Source of the DNA: Symbiobacteriaceae bacterium
Lineage (GTDB): Bacteria > Bacillota_E > Symbiobacteriia > Symbiobacteriales > Symbiobacteriaceae
Direction: 5' to 3'
NCBI GenBank assembly: GCA_027356675.1
Contig: DAHVXO010000059.1
Span: 1-9,367 of the forward strand
Length of the DNA stretch: 9,367 nucleotides
Under the pieces are notes generated by a model. That model did not search any database and was not told the origin of the DNA. It saw only the letters and a program-made list of their open reading frames with translations. Shown here in pieces: positions 1 to 5,877 of the stretch (position 1 is its first letter; every line of letters begins with the position of its first letter). A program made the translations under genes and the position numbers.

Positions 1-318
1 GTGGGGGTGGACCGCGTGCCACGATCATCCGCCGACTGACCACGCAATCGTCACCACACACGTGGGGGTGGACCGTCGATGCCGGCATGAACGGGCGACT
101 ACGGTACATCGTCCCCACACACGTGGGGGTGGACCGCTGGCCCTTGGGTCCGGCAGTGGGACCACCACATCGTCCCCACACACGTGGGGGTGGACCGGAA
201 CCTCCGCTGTCCACGTGTATACGCTCCCAATCGTCCCCACACACGTGGGGGTGGACCGCGGTCGAAGTTCGGCGCTCGGGTCGGCCATCATCGTCCCCAC
301 GCACGTGAGGGTGGACCG
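1..318 (+). CRISPR. Type I-E-like CRISPR array, leader-distal end
   Basis: Six repeats are visible: a partial one at 1-14, cut by the window edge, and full 29-nt copies at 47-75, 108-136, 169-197, 230-258 and 290-318. The unit starts ATCGTCCCC and ends GTGGGGGTGGACCG. It contains the inverted repeat CCCCAC/GTGGGG around a 4-nt loop, as in repeats processed by Cas6e. Spacers are 32 nt (15-46, 76-107, 137-168, 198-229), except the last at 31 nt (259-289). A 61-nt period and a GGACCG-type 3' end fit subtype I-E; this is from general knowledge of the family. The copy at 47-75 has one change (A at 53). The copy at 290-318 has two changes, which marks it as the trailer end, so the array is read left to right with its leader outside the window. 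No cas gene is present. All five spacers are unrelated to each other. Confidence 0.96.
290..318 (+). repeat. Degenerate terminal CRISPR repeat
   Basis: This last copy differs from the consensus at two places: A to G in the loop (301) and G to A in the 3' arm of the stem (308). The second change breaks one stem pair. Decay of the leader-distal repeat is normal for CRISPR arrays and sets the orientation. The next 33 bases (319-351) have spacer length but are not followed by another recognisable repeat. Confidence 0.85.
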
Positions 319-351
319 CGGTGTTATCGGCCCTCTTGCCAGCGCTCCCAC

Positions 352-744
352 CCCGCGGCGATCTATAACCGGATCGAACCAGTGCAGGACCGAGTTGCAA
401 ATAACCAGGTCGAAAGTGTTATCCGGGTAGGGCAGGTGCTCGGCATCACCCACTGCAAACCCGGCGTTCAGGCCCAGCGCCGCCGCCTTGCGGCTCGCGA
501 CCTCAACCATGCCGGGGGAGATGTCGATGCCGCAGAGCAGGCGGGTCGGGCTGAACCAGCGAGCGGCCTCCAGCAGGTTGATCCCGGTGCCGCACCCGAC
601 GTCGAGGATGGCGGGTATGGGCGGCAGCACCACCCGCGGCAAGAGCTTGCGGATGCTGCTCAAGTACAGGTGGCCCGCCAGTGCGTCATAGAGCGGCGAT
701 GAGCGCGAATACCCTTGCGACAGGCGCCATTTCGCAGCTTCCAC
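352..744 (-). pseudogene. Truncated class I SAM-dependent methyltransferase
   Basis: About 131 residues of a class I (Rossmann-fold) methyltransferase, resembling the UbiE/Methyltransf_11 group, remain on the minus strand. Counting from GTG at 744, the SAM-binding motif I DVGCGTG is at about residues 48-54. The acidic motif II GIDIS is at 72-76, GDAEHLPYPDNTFDLV at 99-114, and SVLHWF at 118-123. After LHWFDP the protein normally continues into the rest of the beta-sheet for about 80-100 more residues. Here it loses all resemblance near 352-365 and runs into the CRISPR array, where the open frame only translates repeats in antisense up to position 25. The C-terminal half is therefore missing. 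The start is uncertain: GTG 744 has AGGGGG at 757-762 (12 nt away), while ATG 774 has no clear ribosome binding site. The substrate cannot be inferred. It is probably non-functional, although a short fusion product is formally possible. Confidence 0.75.
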
Positions 745-823
745 GTCGGATTGACACCCCCTACCCGTCACCATATTCAGCGGGAGCCGGTCGTGTCCGC
801 ATGGGGCACTCCAGCACACTCGC

Positions 824-831
824 CATAGAAT
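824..831 (+). promoter_or_regulatory. Possible sporulation-type -10 element (CATAGAAT)
   Basis: CATAGAAT, 34 nt before the proline-rich gene, resembles the -10 box used by mother-cell sporulation sigma factors (CATACANT for sigma-E) and also contains TAGAAT. No good -35 partner was found at the expected distance for either a sporulation or a sigma-A promoter. This is a weak suggestion only. Confidence 0.2.
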
Positions 832-865
832 GGGGGGAGTCTGTTACCGACCAGGAGGTGCGCAG

Positions 866-1318
866 ATGCGACGTGGGATGATCCAGGCGCCAGCCTTCTT
901 GCCCCCGATGGGTATGCGCTTCCCCGGGGCTCCGCCAGTGATGCCGGTGCTGCCCGGCGGGATGCCACCGATGCCGGGCATGCCGCGGCAGCAGTCCGGA
1001 GCGGCACAGCCCCAGCCCCAACCGCCGGCGGCGCCATACGGCAAGCCCCAGGTACCGGCCTATCAGTTCCCGGTCATGGCCCCCCGGCTCGCCGGAACGC
1101 CAGCCTTTGCGCCACAGTACATCCCAATGCCGCAGGCCACTCAGCCCAGTCTAACACCGCCAGTCCCCCAACCGGAGGTCCAGCCCGCTCCTGACCTCAG
1201 CCCAGTCGCCCCGCCCCCGCCGACCCCCCTGGGCCCGCTTGCCACCGAAGTCAGGCCGTACAAGGCCGGAGACTACAGCACGAAGGGCGCCGGCATCCAA
1301 TTCTCGACACGCAGGTAG
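866..1318 (+). CDS. Proline/methionine-rich low-complexity protein, 150 aa
   Basis: The start is ATG 866, because AGGAGG at 852-857 lies a good distance upstream; the frame stays open further left but without a ribosome binding site. The product begins MRRGMIQAPAFLPPMGMRF. It is dominated by Pro, Met, Gln, Ala and Gly, with runs such as GGMPPMPGMP (residues 31-40) and VAPPPPTPLGP (114-124). The last 25 residues are less biased and end in GAGIQFSTRR. There is no signal peptide, membrane segment or recognised domain. Such composition is seen in spore-coat and other structural surface proteins of Bacillota, but that is analogy only and I do not recognise the family. It is transcribed away from the methyltransferase remnant and is followed closely by a terminator-like hairpin, so it is probably monocistronic. 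The good ribosome binding site and defined terminator argue that it is a real gene. Confidence 0.7.
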   Translation: MRRGMIQAPAFLPPMGMRFPGAPPVMPVLPGGMPPMPGMPRQQSGAAQPQPQPPAAPYGKPQVPAYQFPVMAPRLAGTPAFAPQYIPMPQATQPSLTPPVPQPEVQPAPDLSPVAPPPPTPLGPLATEVRPYKAGDYSTKGAGIQFSTRR

Positions 1319-1323
1319 GTCAG

Positions 1324-1370
1324 ACCCCCGGTTCACCGTCAGTCGGCGGCGAACTGGGGGTAAAATTTCT
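1324..1370 (+). terminator. Terminator-like hairpin after the proline-rich gene
   Basis: An 11-bp stem pairs ACCCCCGGTTC (1324-1334) with GAACTGGGGGT (1351-1361), with one G-U pair. A further 3 bp (CCG/CGG) can form inside the loop. It starts 5 nt after the stop codon of the upstream gene. The following bases, AAAATTTCT, form only a weak T tract, so termination may be partial. Confidence 0.5.
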
Positions 1371-1520
1371 CATGAGAGCCGTGACCAAATGGGCTTTTAA
1401 CAGCGGACAAGAATTGGTACCATAGTTCGTGGACTCCCTATAGTCTTCCCACCGGATATTTTGAGCTGAATACAAGGCCAGCAGCACCTAAAGAGCACGC
1501 AGGTCTACACGTAGTATTCA

Positions 1521-1549
1521 TTCCCATCTTTCAGCGTCCATGCTAAAAT
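1521..1549 (+). promoter_or_regulatory. Candidate sigma-A promoter for the icd-mdh-citrate synthase operon
   Basis: TTCCCA (1521-1526, 4 of 6 matches to the -35 consensus) and TAAAAT (1544-1549, 5 of 6 matches to the -10) are separated by exactly 17 nt. If used, transcription would start near 1556 and give a leader of about 205 nt. Another candidate, TTGGTA 1414-1419 with TATAGT 1439-1444, has a 19-nt spacer. Confidence 0.35.
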
Positions 1550-1717
1550 CCAGTGTGTGGTTGATAGCTGACTATTGCGACGTTGTTCCGGTATTCACAA
1601 GCGATGAATCTCTCAGCCGGTCAGCCCACCGGCAGAGGGTCAATCATAGAGGACCAGGCCTACAGGCCTTGCCGGACACCGGTGGGGCGCCTCCAGTCTG
1701 CAGCCTGAACCCCTCGG

Positions 1718-1740
1718 CACAACTGGCTGAGCCGGTTGTG
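1718..1740 (+). other. 10-bp hairpin just upstream of the icd ribosome binding site
   Basis: CACAACTGGC (1718-1727) pairs fully with GCCGGTTGTG (1731-1740), with one T-G pair and a 3-nt TGA loop. It ends 9 nt before the GGAGGT (1750-1755) that serves icd. No T run follows, so it is not a terminator. It may stabilise the 5' end of the mRNA or mark a processing site. Confidence 0.55.
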
Positions 1741-1761
1741 AAATATCTTGGAGGTGCGGAC

Positions 1762-3030
1762 GTGGCAAAGTTCGAGAAGCTGACTCCCCCGACCACTGGT
1801 CAAAAGATCACCATGGAGAACGGGAAGCTGCAAGTCCCTAACAATCCCATCATCCCGTTCATCGAAGGCGATGGCATTGGCCGTGACATCTGGAAGGCCA
1901 GCCAGCCCGTGTTCGACGCAGCGGTTGCCAAGGCTTACGGTGGCTCCAGGAAGATCGAGTGGTTCGAGATCTATGCCGGTGAGAAGTGCCTCAACCAGTT
2001 TGGCGAGTGGCTCATCAACGACACCATCACCGCCATGAAGGAATACCGCGTCGGCATCAAGGGCCCCCTGACCACCCCGGTCGGCGGCGGCATCCGCTCC
2101 CTGAACGTGGCCCTGCGCCAGCTGCTTGACCTCTATGCTTGCGTCCGTCCTGTCCGTTGGTTCGACGGCGTGCCGAGCCCGGTCAAGGAGCCTCAGAAGA
2201 CCGACGTCGTCATCTTCCGTGAGAATACCGAAGACATTTACGCCGGCATCGAGTGGAAGGCCGGGACCCCCGAGGCCAAGAAGGTCGCCGAGCTGCTGAC
2301 CAAGGAGATGGGCGTCAAGCTGCCCAACGCCGAGCACGGCGACGCGATCGGCATCGGCATCAAGCCGGTCTCCGAGTTCGGTTCCAAGCGCCTGGTCCGG
2401 TCCGCCATCGAGTACGCCCTGGCGAACGGCCGCAAGAGCGTCACCCTGGTCCATAAGGGCAACATCCAGAAGTTCACCGAAGGCGCCTTCCGCGACTGGG
2501 GCTACCAGGTGGCCACCACGGAGTTCCGCGCACAGTGCATCACCGAAGATGAGCTCTGGACTGACGAGTATAAGGGCAAGATGCCGGCCGGCAAGATTCT
2601 GGTCCGTGACCGGATCGCCGATATCACCTTCCAGCAGCTGCTGCTCCGGCCCGACGAGTGGGACATCCTCGCCACCCTGAACCTCAACGGCGACTACATG
2701 TCCGACCATTGCGCGGCCATCGTCGGCGGTCTGGGCATCGCCCCTGGCGCCAACATCTCCTACAGCGACGGCATCGGCCTGTTCGAGGCGACCCACGGCA
2801 CGGCGCCCAAGTACGCCGACCTGGACAAGGTCAACCCCGGCTCCGTGATCCTCTCCGGCGAGATGATGTTCCGGTACATGGGCTGGCACGAGGCCGCCGA
2901 CCTGATCATCAAGGGCCTGGAGAAGACCATCAACAACGGCACCGTCACCTACGACCTGGCCCGGCAGCGCACCGGCGCCGTCGAGGTCAAGTGCTCTGAG
3001 TTCGGTCGCCTGATCGCTGAGAACATGTAG
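1762..3030 (+). CDS. icd: NADP-dependent isocitrate dehydrogenase
   Basis: Icd oxidatively decarboxylates isocitrate to 2-oxoglutarate in the cytoplasm (TCA cycle, glutamate precursor supply). GTG 1762 is the start: GGAGGT lies at 1750-1755, and it gives 422 residues with numbering that matches E. coli Icd (416 aa). Isocitrate-binding residues are all present: Ser113 and Asn115 in GGGIRSLN, Arg119, Arg129, Arg153 (FREN) and Tyr160. The catalytic Lys is in VHKGN at 232, and metal-binding Asp residues lie in NGDYMSD (311, 315). NADP specificity is indicated by Lys350-Tyr351 (APKYA), Val357, Tyr397 and Arg401. These correspond to E. coli Lys344, Tyr345, Val351, Tyr391 and Arg395; NAD-type enzymes lack them. 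Ser113 is the E. coli phosphorylation site, but no AceK-like gene is visible here. It is the first gene of a three-gene TCA cluster. Confidence 0.97.
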   Translation: MAKFEKLTPPTTGQKITMENGKLQVPNNPIIPFIEGDGIGRDIWKASQPVFDAAVAKAYGGSRKIEWFEIYAGEKCLNQFGEWLINDTITAMKEYRVGIKGPLTTPVGGGIRSLNVALRQLLDLYACVRPVRWFDGVPSPVKEPQKTDVVIFRENTEDIYAGIEWKAGTPEAKKVAELLTKEMGVKLPNAEHGDAIGIGIKPVSEFGSKRLVRSAIEYALANGRKSVTLVHKGNIQKFTEGAFRDWGYQVATTEFRAQCITEDELWTDEYKGKMPAGKILVRDRIADITFQQLLLRPDEWDILATLNLNGDYMSDHCAAIVGGLGIAPGANISYSDGIGLFEATHGTAPKYADLDKVNPGSVILSGEMMFRYMGWHEAADLIIKGLEKTINNGTVTYDLARQRTGAVEVKCSEFGRLIAENM

Positions 3031-3038
3031 TGAATTCC

Positions 3039-3077
3039 ACCCTGGCGGGCTGTCGTTAGCAGTAGCCCGCCTAGGGT
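3039..3077 (+). other. Strong intercistronic hairpin between icd and mdh
   Basis: ACCCTGGCGGGCT (3039-3051) pairs with AGCCCGCC-TAGGGT (3064-3077), giving 13 bp with a single bulged T (3072) and a 12-nt loop. The next bases, CATTTCGGGG, are not a T tract, so it is unlikely to be an efficient terminator. It is better explained as an mRNA stabiliser or processing element between the two cistrons. Confidence 0.6.
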
Positions 3078-3102
3078 CATTTCGGGGGGGCATCTGACGA
3101 GT

Positions 3103-4056
3103 ATGAATAAGCGTGCAAAGATTTCGATCATCGGTTCCGGCTTTACCGGTCAGGGCACCGCGCTCTTCGCAGCGGCCCGTGATCTCGGCGATGTCGTGCT
3201 GGTGGACCTGCCCGCGCGTGAGAACTACGCCAAGGGCGTGGCCCTGGACCTGATGGAATCCATGCCGGTCTTCGGCGGCGAGACCCATTTCAGCGGCACG
3301 GCCAATTACGAGGAGATCGCTGACTCCGATATCGTGGTTCTGACCGCCGGCGTGCCCCGCAAGCCGGGCATGAGCCGCGATGACCTGGTCAACATCAACG
3401 CCGGCATCGTCAAGGATGTGGCGGAGAAGGTTGCCAAATACGCCCCCAACGCCACCGTCCTCGTGCTCAGCAACCCGGTCGATTCCATGACCTACGTCTT
3501 CCTGAAGGCTTCGGGCTTCCCGAAGAACCGCGTGATCGGGCAGTCCGGCGTGCTGGACACCGCCCGCTATCGGACGTTCATCGCCACTGCACTCAATGTG
3601 GCCTTCAAGGACGTGACCGGCTGCGTGCTCGGTGGTCATGGCGACGACATGGTACCCCTGGTCCGGTACACCTATGCCGGCGGCATCCCGATCGAGAGCC
3701 TGCTGCCAAAGGAGACGATTGCCGCGATCGTCGAGCGGACCCGCAAGGGCGGCGGCGAGATCGTCAACCTGATGGGCCTTTCCGCGGGTTACGCCCCCGG
3801 CATGTCCCTCGTCGATATGATGGAAGCGATCCTCAAGGACCGCAAACGCATCCTCCCGGTTATCGCCTACCTCGAAGGCGAATATGGCTACAGCGACATG
3901 TGCCTGGGCGTCATGACCGTCATCGGTGGTCAGGGCATTGAAAAGATCATCGAGATCGAGCTGACCGCGGACGAGCGGGCGGCCCTCGATAAGAGCGCAG
4001 GTGGGGTCAAGTCCATGGTCGAGCTCCTCAAGGGCGGCGTCCTCAGCGGCAAATAG
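3103..4056 (+). CDS. mdh: Malate dehydrogenase (NAD-dependent, LDH-like type)
   Basis: Interconverts malate and oxaloacetate with NAD(H) in the cytoplasm, feeding oxaloacetate to the citrate synthase encoded next. The 317 residues match the usual length of the LDH-like MDH family found in Bacillus. The dinucleotide-binding GSGFTG is at residues 11-16, and Asp35 in VVLVDLP is the acidic residue that selects NAD. Substrate-binding arginines are Arg86 and Arg92 in [10 protein letters not shown] and Arg155 in LDTARYRT. Asn124 is in SNPVD, and the catalytic His179 is in [10 protein letters not shown]. Ile/Met surroundings and the RKPG loop (not a lactate-type QKPG) support malate over lactate. The ribosome binding site is unusual: only a run of seven G (3084-3090) lies 12 nt before ATG 3103, and a strong hairpin lies just upstream. 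Translation may therefore be modest or depend on the preceding cistron. Confidence 0.97.
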   Translation: MNKRAKISIIGSGFTGQGTALFAAARDLGDVVLVDLPARENYAKGVALDLMESMPVFGGETHFSGTANYEEIADSDIVVLTAGVPRKPGMSRDDLVNINAGIVKDVAEKVAKYAPNATVLVLSNPVDSMTYVFLKASGFPKNRVIGQSGVLDTARYRTFIATALNVAFKDVTGCVLGGHGDDMVPLVRYTYAGGIPIESLLPKETIAAIVERTRKGGGEIVNLMGLSAGYAPGMSLVDMMEAILKDRKRILPVIAYLEGEYGYSDMCLGVMTVIGGQGIEKIIEIELTADERAALDKSAGGVKSMVELLKGGVLSGK

Positions 4057-4067
4057 CACGGGAACCG

Positions 4068-4093
4068 GCCTGGTCGGCTCGCACCGGCCAGGC
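4068..4093 (+). other. Intercistronic hairpin between mdh and citrate synthase
   Basis: GCCTGGTCGG (4068-4077) pairs over 10 bp with CCGGCCAGGC (4084-4093), with one T-G pair and a 6-nt loop. TACCTTGTCC follows, so there is no terminator T tract. It ends 14 nt before the AAGGAG ribosome binding site of the next gene, in the same arrangement as the hairpins before icd and mdh. Confidence 0.6.
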
Positions 4094-4123
4094 TACCTTG
4101 TCCATAGAAGGAGAACCAGGAGA

Positions 4124-5446
4124 ATGGCGAAACTGAAGGACACACTTAAGCAGAAGATTGAAGCGTTCCGTCCCCGCACCACCCGGCTGGTGAAGGACTT
4201 TGGTAAGGTGGTCATCGACCAAGTTACCATTGACCAGTGCATCGGCGGTGCCCGTGACATCCACGCCCTGGTAACCGATATCTCGTACTTGGACCCCCAG
4301 GAAGGGATCCGTTTCCGCGGCAAGACCATTCCCGAGACCTTTGCGGCCCTACCCAAGGCTCCGGGCTCTGAGTACCCGACCGTAGAGGCCTTTTGGTACT
4401 TCTTGCTGACCGGCGACATCCCGACCCAGGCTGAGGCTGACGAGGTTGTTGCCGAGTGGAAAGAGCGCCAGCAGGTGCCCTCCTACGTTTTCGACGTCAT
4501 CAAGGCCCTGCCGAAGGACAGCCACCCGATGGTCATGCTCTCCACCGGAATCCTTGCAATGCAGAAGGAATCCAAGTTCGCCCAGTTTTACAACTCCGGC
4601 AAGTTCAACAAGCTGAGCGCGTGGGAGTACATGTACGAGGACGGCAGTGACCTCGTCGCCCGTATTCCCATCATCGCCGCCTTCATCTACCGCTATAAGT
4701 ATAAGAACAACGACCACATCACCCTCGATCCGGGCCTCGATATGGGCGCCAACTTCGCCCACATGTGCGGCATTCCCAAGCCCTATGACGACGTTGCCCG
4801 TATGTATTTCATCCTTCACTCCGACCACGAGTCCGGCAACGTTTCCGCCCACACGACTCACCTGGTTGCCTCGGCCCTGTCGGATGCTTACTATGCCTAC
4901 TCCGCCGGTTTGAACGGTCTCGCTGGCCCGCTGCACGGCCTTGCTAACCAGGAAGTCCTTTCGTGGATCATGGGGTTCCAGAAGAAGCTGGGCGAAGGTG
5001 TCGAGCCGACCAAGGAGAACGTCACCAAGGCCTTGTGGGATACCCTTAATGCCGGCCAGGTGGTTCCGGGTTACGGCCACGCCGTCCTGCGGAAGACTGA
5101 CCCGCGCTATACGTCGCAGCGCGAGTTCTGCCTCAAGAATCTTCCCAACGACCCGCTCTTCAAACTGGTCAGCATGATCTATGAAGTTGCCCCGGGCGTC
5201 CTCATGGAGCACGGCAAGGCCAAGAACCCCTGGCCGAATGTCGATGCCCAGTCTGGCGTCATCCAGTGGCATTTCGGCCTGCGCGAGTGGGACTTCTACA
5301 CCGTTCTCTTCGGTGTGGGCCGCGCCCTCGGCACCATGGCCAACATCACCTGGGACCGGGCCCTGGGCTACGCCCTCGAGCGCCCCAAGTCTGTTACCAC
5401 CGAAATGTTGGAGCAGTGGGCTGCCGAAGGCGGCCGCAAGTCATAG
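4124..5446 (+). CDS. Citrate synthase, mitochondrial/eukaryote-like type
   Basis: Condenses oxaloacetate and acetyl-CoA to citrate, the entry step of the TCA cycle. ATG 4124 is preceded by AAGGAG at 4108-4113 and gives 440 residues. The sequence resembles the mitochondrial (pig-heart type) enzyme far more than the usual bacterial GltA/CitZ forms. The catalytic triad sits almost at pig numbering: His271 in GPLHGLANQEVL, His319 in VPGYGHAVLRKTDPRYT and Asp374 in NPWPNVDAQSG. Other hallmark segments are LHSDHESGNVSAHTTHL (231-247) and FYTVLFGVGRALG (391-403). A related eukaryote-like class is known from Geobacteraceae and some other bacteria (established knowledge). A homodimer is expected. It is the last gene of the icd-mdh-citrate synthase cluster and is followed by tandem hairpins and a strong terminator. 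Gene symbol left empty because gltA usually denotes the other type. Confidence 0.96.
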   Translation: MAKLKDTLKQKIEAFRPRTTRLVKDFGKVVIDQVTIDQCIGGARDIHALVTDISYLDPQEGIRFRGKTIPETFAALPKAPGSEYPTVEAFWYFLLTGDIPTQAEADEVVAEWKERQQVPSYVFDVIKALPKDSHPMVMLSTGILAMQKESKFAQFYNSGKFNKLSAWEYMYEDGSDLVARIPIIAAFIYRYKYKNNDHITLDPGLDMGANFAHMCGIPKPYDDVARMYFILHSDHESGNVSAHTTHLVASALSDAYYAYSAGLNGLAGPLHGLANQEVLSWIMGFQKKLGEGVEPTKENVTKALWDTLNAGQVVPGYGHAVLRKTDPRYTSQREFCLKNLPNDPLFKLVSMIYEVAPGVLMEHGKAKNPWPNVDAQSGVIQWHFGLREWDFYTVLFGVGRALGTMANITWDRALGYALERPKSVTTEMLEQWAAEGGRKS

Positions 5447-5459
5447 CGGTGTTCAAAAA

Positions 5460-5476
5460 GGGGGCACCATGCCCCC
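5460..5476 (+). other. Short perfect hairpin after citrate synthase
   Basis: GGGGGCA (5460-5466) pairs perfectly with TGCCCCC (5470-5476) around a 3-nt loop. It starts 14 nt after the citrate synthase stop and 17 nt before the main terminator. No T run follows. It may protect the 3' end of the transcript, or be chance in GC-rich DNA. Confidence 0.4.
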
Positions 5477-5492
5477 GGACGGTAAACCAGAA

Positions 5493-5525
5493 AAGGAGAT
5501 GCACACTGCATCTCCTTCTTTTTTT
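5493..5525. terminator. Strong, probably bidirectional intrinsic terminator
   Basis: An 11-bp perfect stem (AAGGAGATGCA 5493-5503 with TGCATCTCCTT 5507-5517) with a 3-nt loop is followed on the plus strand by C and seven T. On the minus strand the same stem is followed by four T in a row (counting the stem end). It ends the TCA-cluster transcript and also lies just past the stop of the convergent small gene at 5547. Confidence 0.92.
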
Positions 5526-5546
5526 GCTGTGAAAATGGACGGAGCG

Positions 5547-5702
5547 CTAGTCGGCCTGGCCGGACTTTGACGGCCACGCGGGGTCATTATCGTCGGGCTC
5601 GTAACCTTTGGGCAGAGAGTTAAACCGATGGGTCCACTCCGGTGCCTTGTCGTTGAGCCACTCTTCGTCATGGTCCTCGCATCGATCACGAATTGTGGTC
5701 AT
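5547..5702 (-). CDS. Small acidic protein of unknown function, 51 aa
   Basis: ATG 5702 to TAG 5549-5547 on the minus strand encodes 51 residues, starting MTTIRDRCEDHDEEWLND and ending WPSKSGQAD. There are about 13 acidic residues against 6 Lys/Arg, and three Trp, each in a polar setting (EEW, PEW, PAW). There is a single Cys and no signal peptide or membrane segment. I do not recognise the family. The case for a real gene comes from context. GGGGAG lies 10 nt upstream of the ATG. A near-consensus sigma-A promoter (5736-5764) lies about 27 nt further on. The terminator shared with the citrate synthase gene follows the stop codon by 21 nt. It is convergent with the TCA cluster and divergent from the aro unit, so it is a stand-alone transcript. 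It is possibly a small regulator or structural peptide, but nothing here decides that. Confidence 0.6.
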   Translation of the reverse strand: MTTIRDRCEDHDEEWLNDKAPEWTHRFNSLPKGYEPDDNDPAWPSKSGQAD

Positions 5703-5735
5703 TTTAATCGCACTCCCCTATCAATCTTTGGTGCC

Positions 5736-5764
5736 AATATACCACAACAGGAACGGGAAGGCAA
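5736..5764 (-). promoter_or_regulatory. Sigma-A promoter for the 51-aa gene
   Basis: On the minus strand, TTGCCT (5764-5759, 4 of 6 matches) and TATATT (5741-5736, 5 of 6 matches) are separated by exactly 17 nt. The expected start near 5729 gives a leader of about 27 nt that carries the ribosome binding site GGGGAG at 5718-5713. Confidence 0.65.
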
Positions 5765-5842
5765 CGGGTCAATGTGATGCCCAACCCCCGACGTATGGCA
5801 GCCACTAACTGCAACAAGTGGGCCACGCGGAGCTTTCAGTAC

Positions 5843-5871
5843 TTGACTCCCGGCGCGGTTTCCTCTAGAAT
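5843..5871 (+). promoter_or_regulatory. Sigma-A promoter of the DAHP synthase T-box transcript
   Basis: TTGACT (5843-5848, 5 of 6) and TAGAAT (5866-5871, 5 of 6) are separated by 17 nt. Transcription should begin near 5878, directly at the 5' base of the T-box leader. It diverges from the promoter of the small 51-aa gene, about 80 nt away. Confidence 0.85.
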
Positions 5872-5877
5872 ACTCTC

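Larger units (their letters stand above)
1371..1761 (+). promoter_or_regulatory. Gene-free leader region upstream of icd
   Basis: About 390 bases without a supportable gene precede the GTG start of icd. The icd frame stays open back to ATG 1540, but that extension has no family resemblance and no ribosome binding site. Visible structures are an imperfect promoter candidate (1521-1549), a 6-bp hairpin GCCGGT/ACCGGC at 1616-1633, and a 10-bp hairpin at 1718-1740. No T-box sequence or other riboswitch that I recognise is present. This stretch looks more AT-rich than the flanking genes between about 1360 and 1620, as expected for a promoter region. Confidence 0.5.

Noticed and set aside
25..351. 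Continuation of the methyltransferase frame into the CRISPR array as a fusion protein
   Set aside because: The residues are just antisense translations of repeats (RSTPTCVGT, VHPHVCGDD and similar), shifting frame with each 61-nt unit. They are not a real protein domain.
62..430. Plus-strand frames across the array with repeated THVGVDR-like peptides
   Set aside because: Translations of CRISPR repeats in different frames; no ribosome binding site and no reason to expect translation.
1372..1425. Possible 17-codon leader peptide (MRAVTKWAFNSGQELVP)
   Set aside because: Only a G run 11 nt upstream serves as a ribosome binding site, and nothing shows a regulatory role such as clustered codons for one amino acid.
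1561..1589. TTGATA at 1561 as a promoter -35 box
   Set aside because: No -10-like hexamer 16-18 nt downstream.
1540..1761. N-terminal extension of icd to ATG 1540
   Set aside because: No ribosome binding site at 1540, no resemblance to Icd N-termini, and the GTG at 1762 has GGAGGT and gives E. coli-like numbering (Ser113).
1371..1761. T-box or other riboswitch in the icd leader
   Set aside because: No TGGNACC T-box core, no terminator with T tract, and no recognised riboswitch motif; only plain hairpins.
1660..4059. A 799-codon open frame on the minus strand opposite icd and mdh
   Set aside because: It mirrors two clear genes with catalytic motifs on the plus strand, and arises from GC-rich third codon positions. 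Its composition (Asp, Gly, His, Ala, Val rich) is typical of antisense shadow frames, and it shows no family motif.
4349..5272. A 307-codon minus-strand frame opposite the citrate synthase gene
   Set aside because: Shadow of the citrate synthase; no ribosome binding site logic and no recognisable domain.
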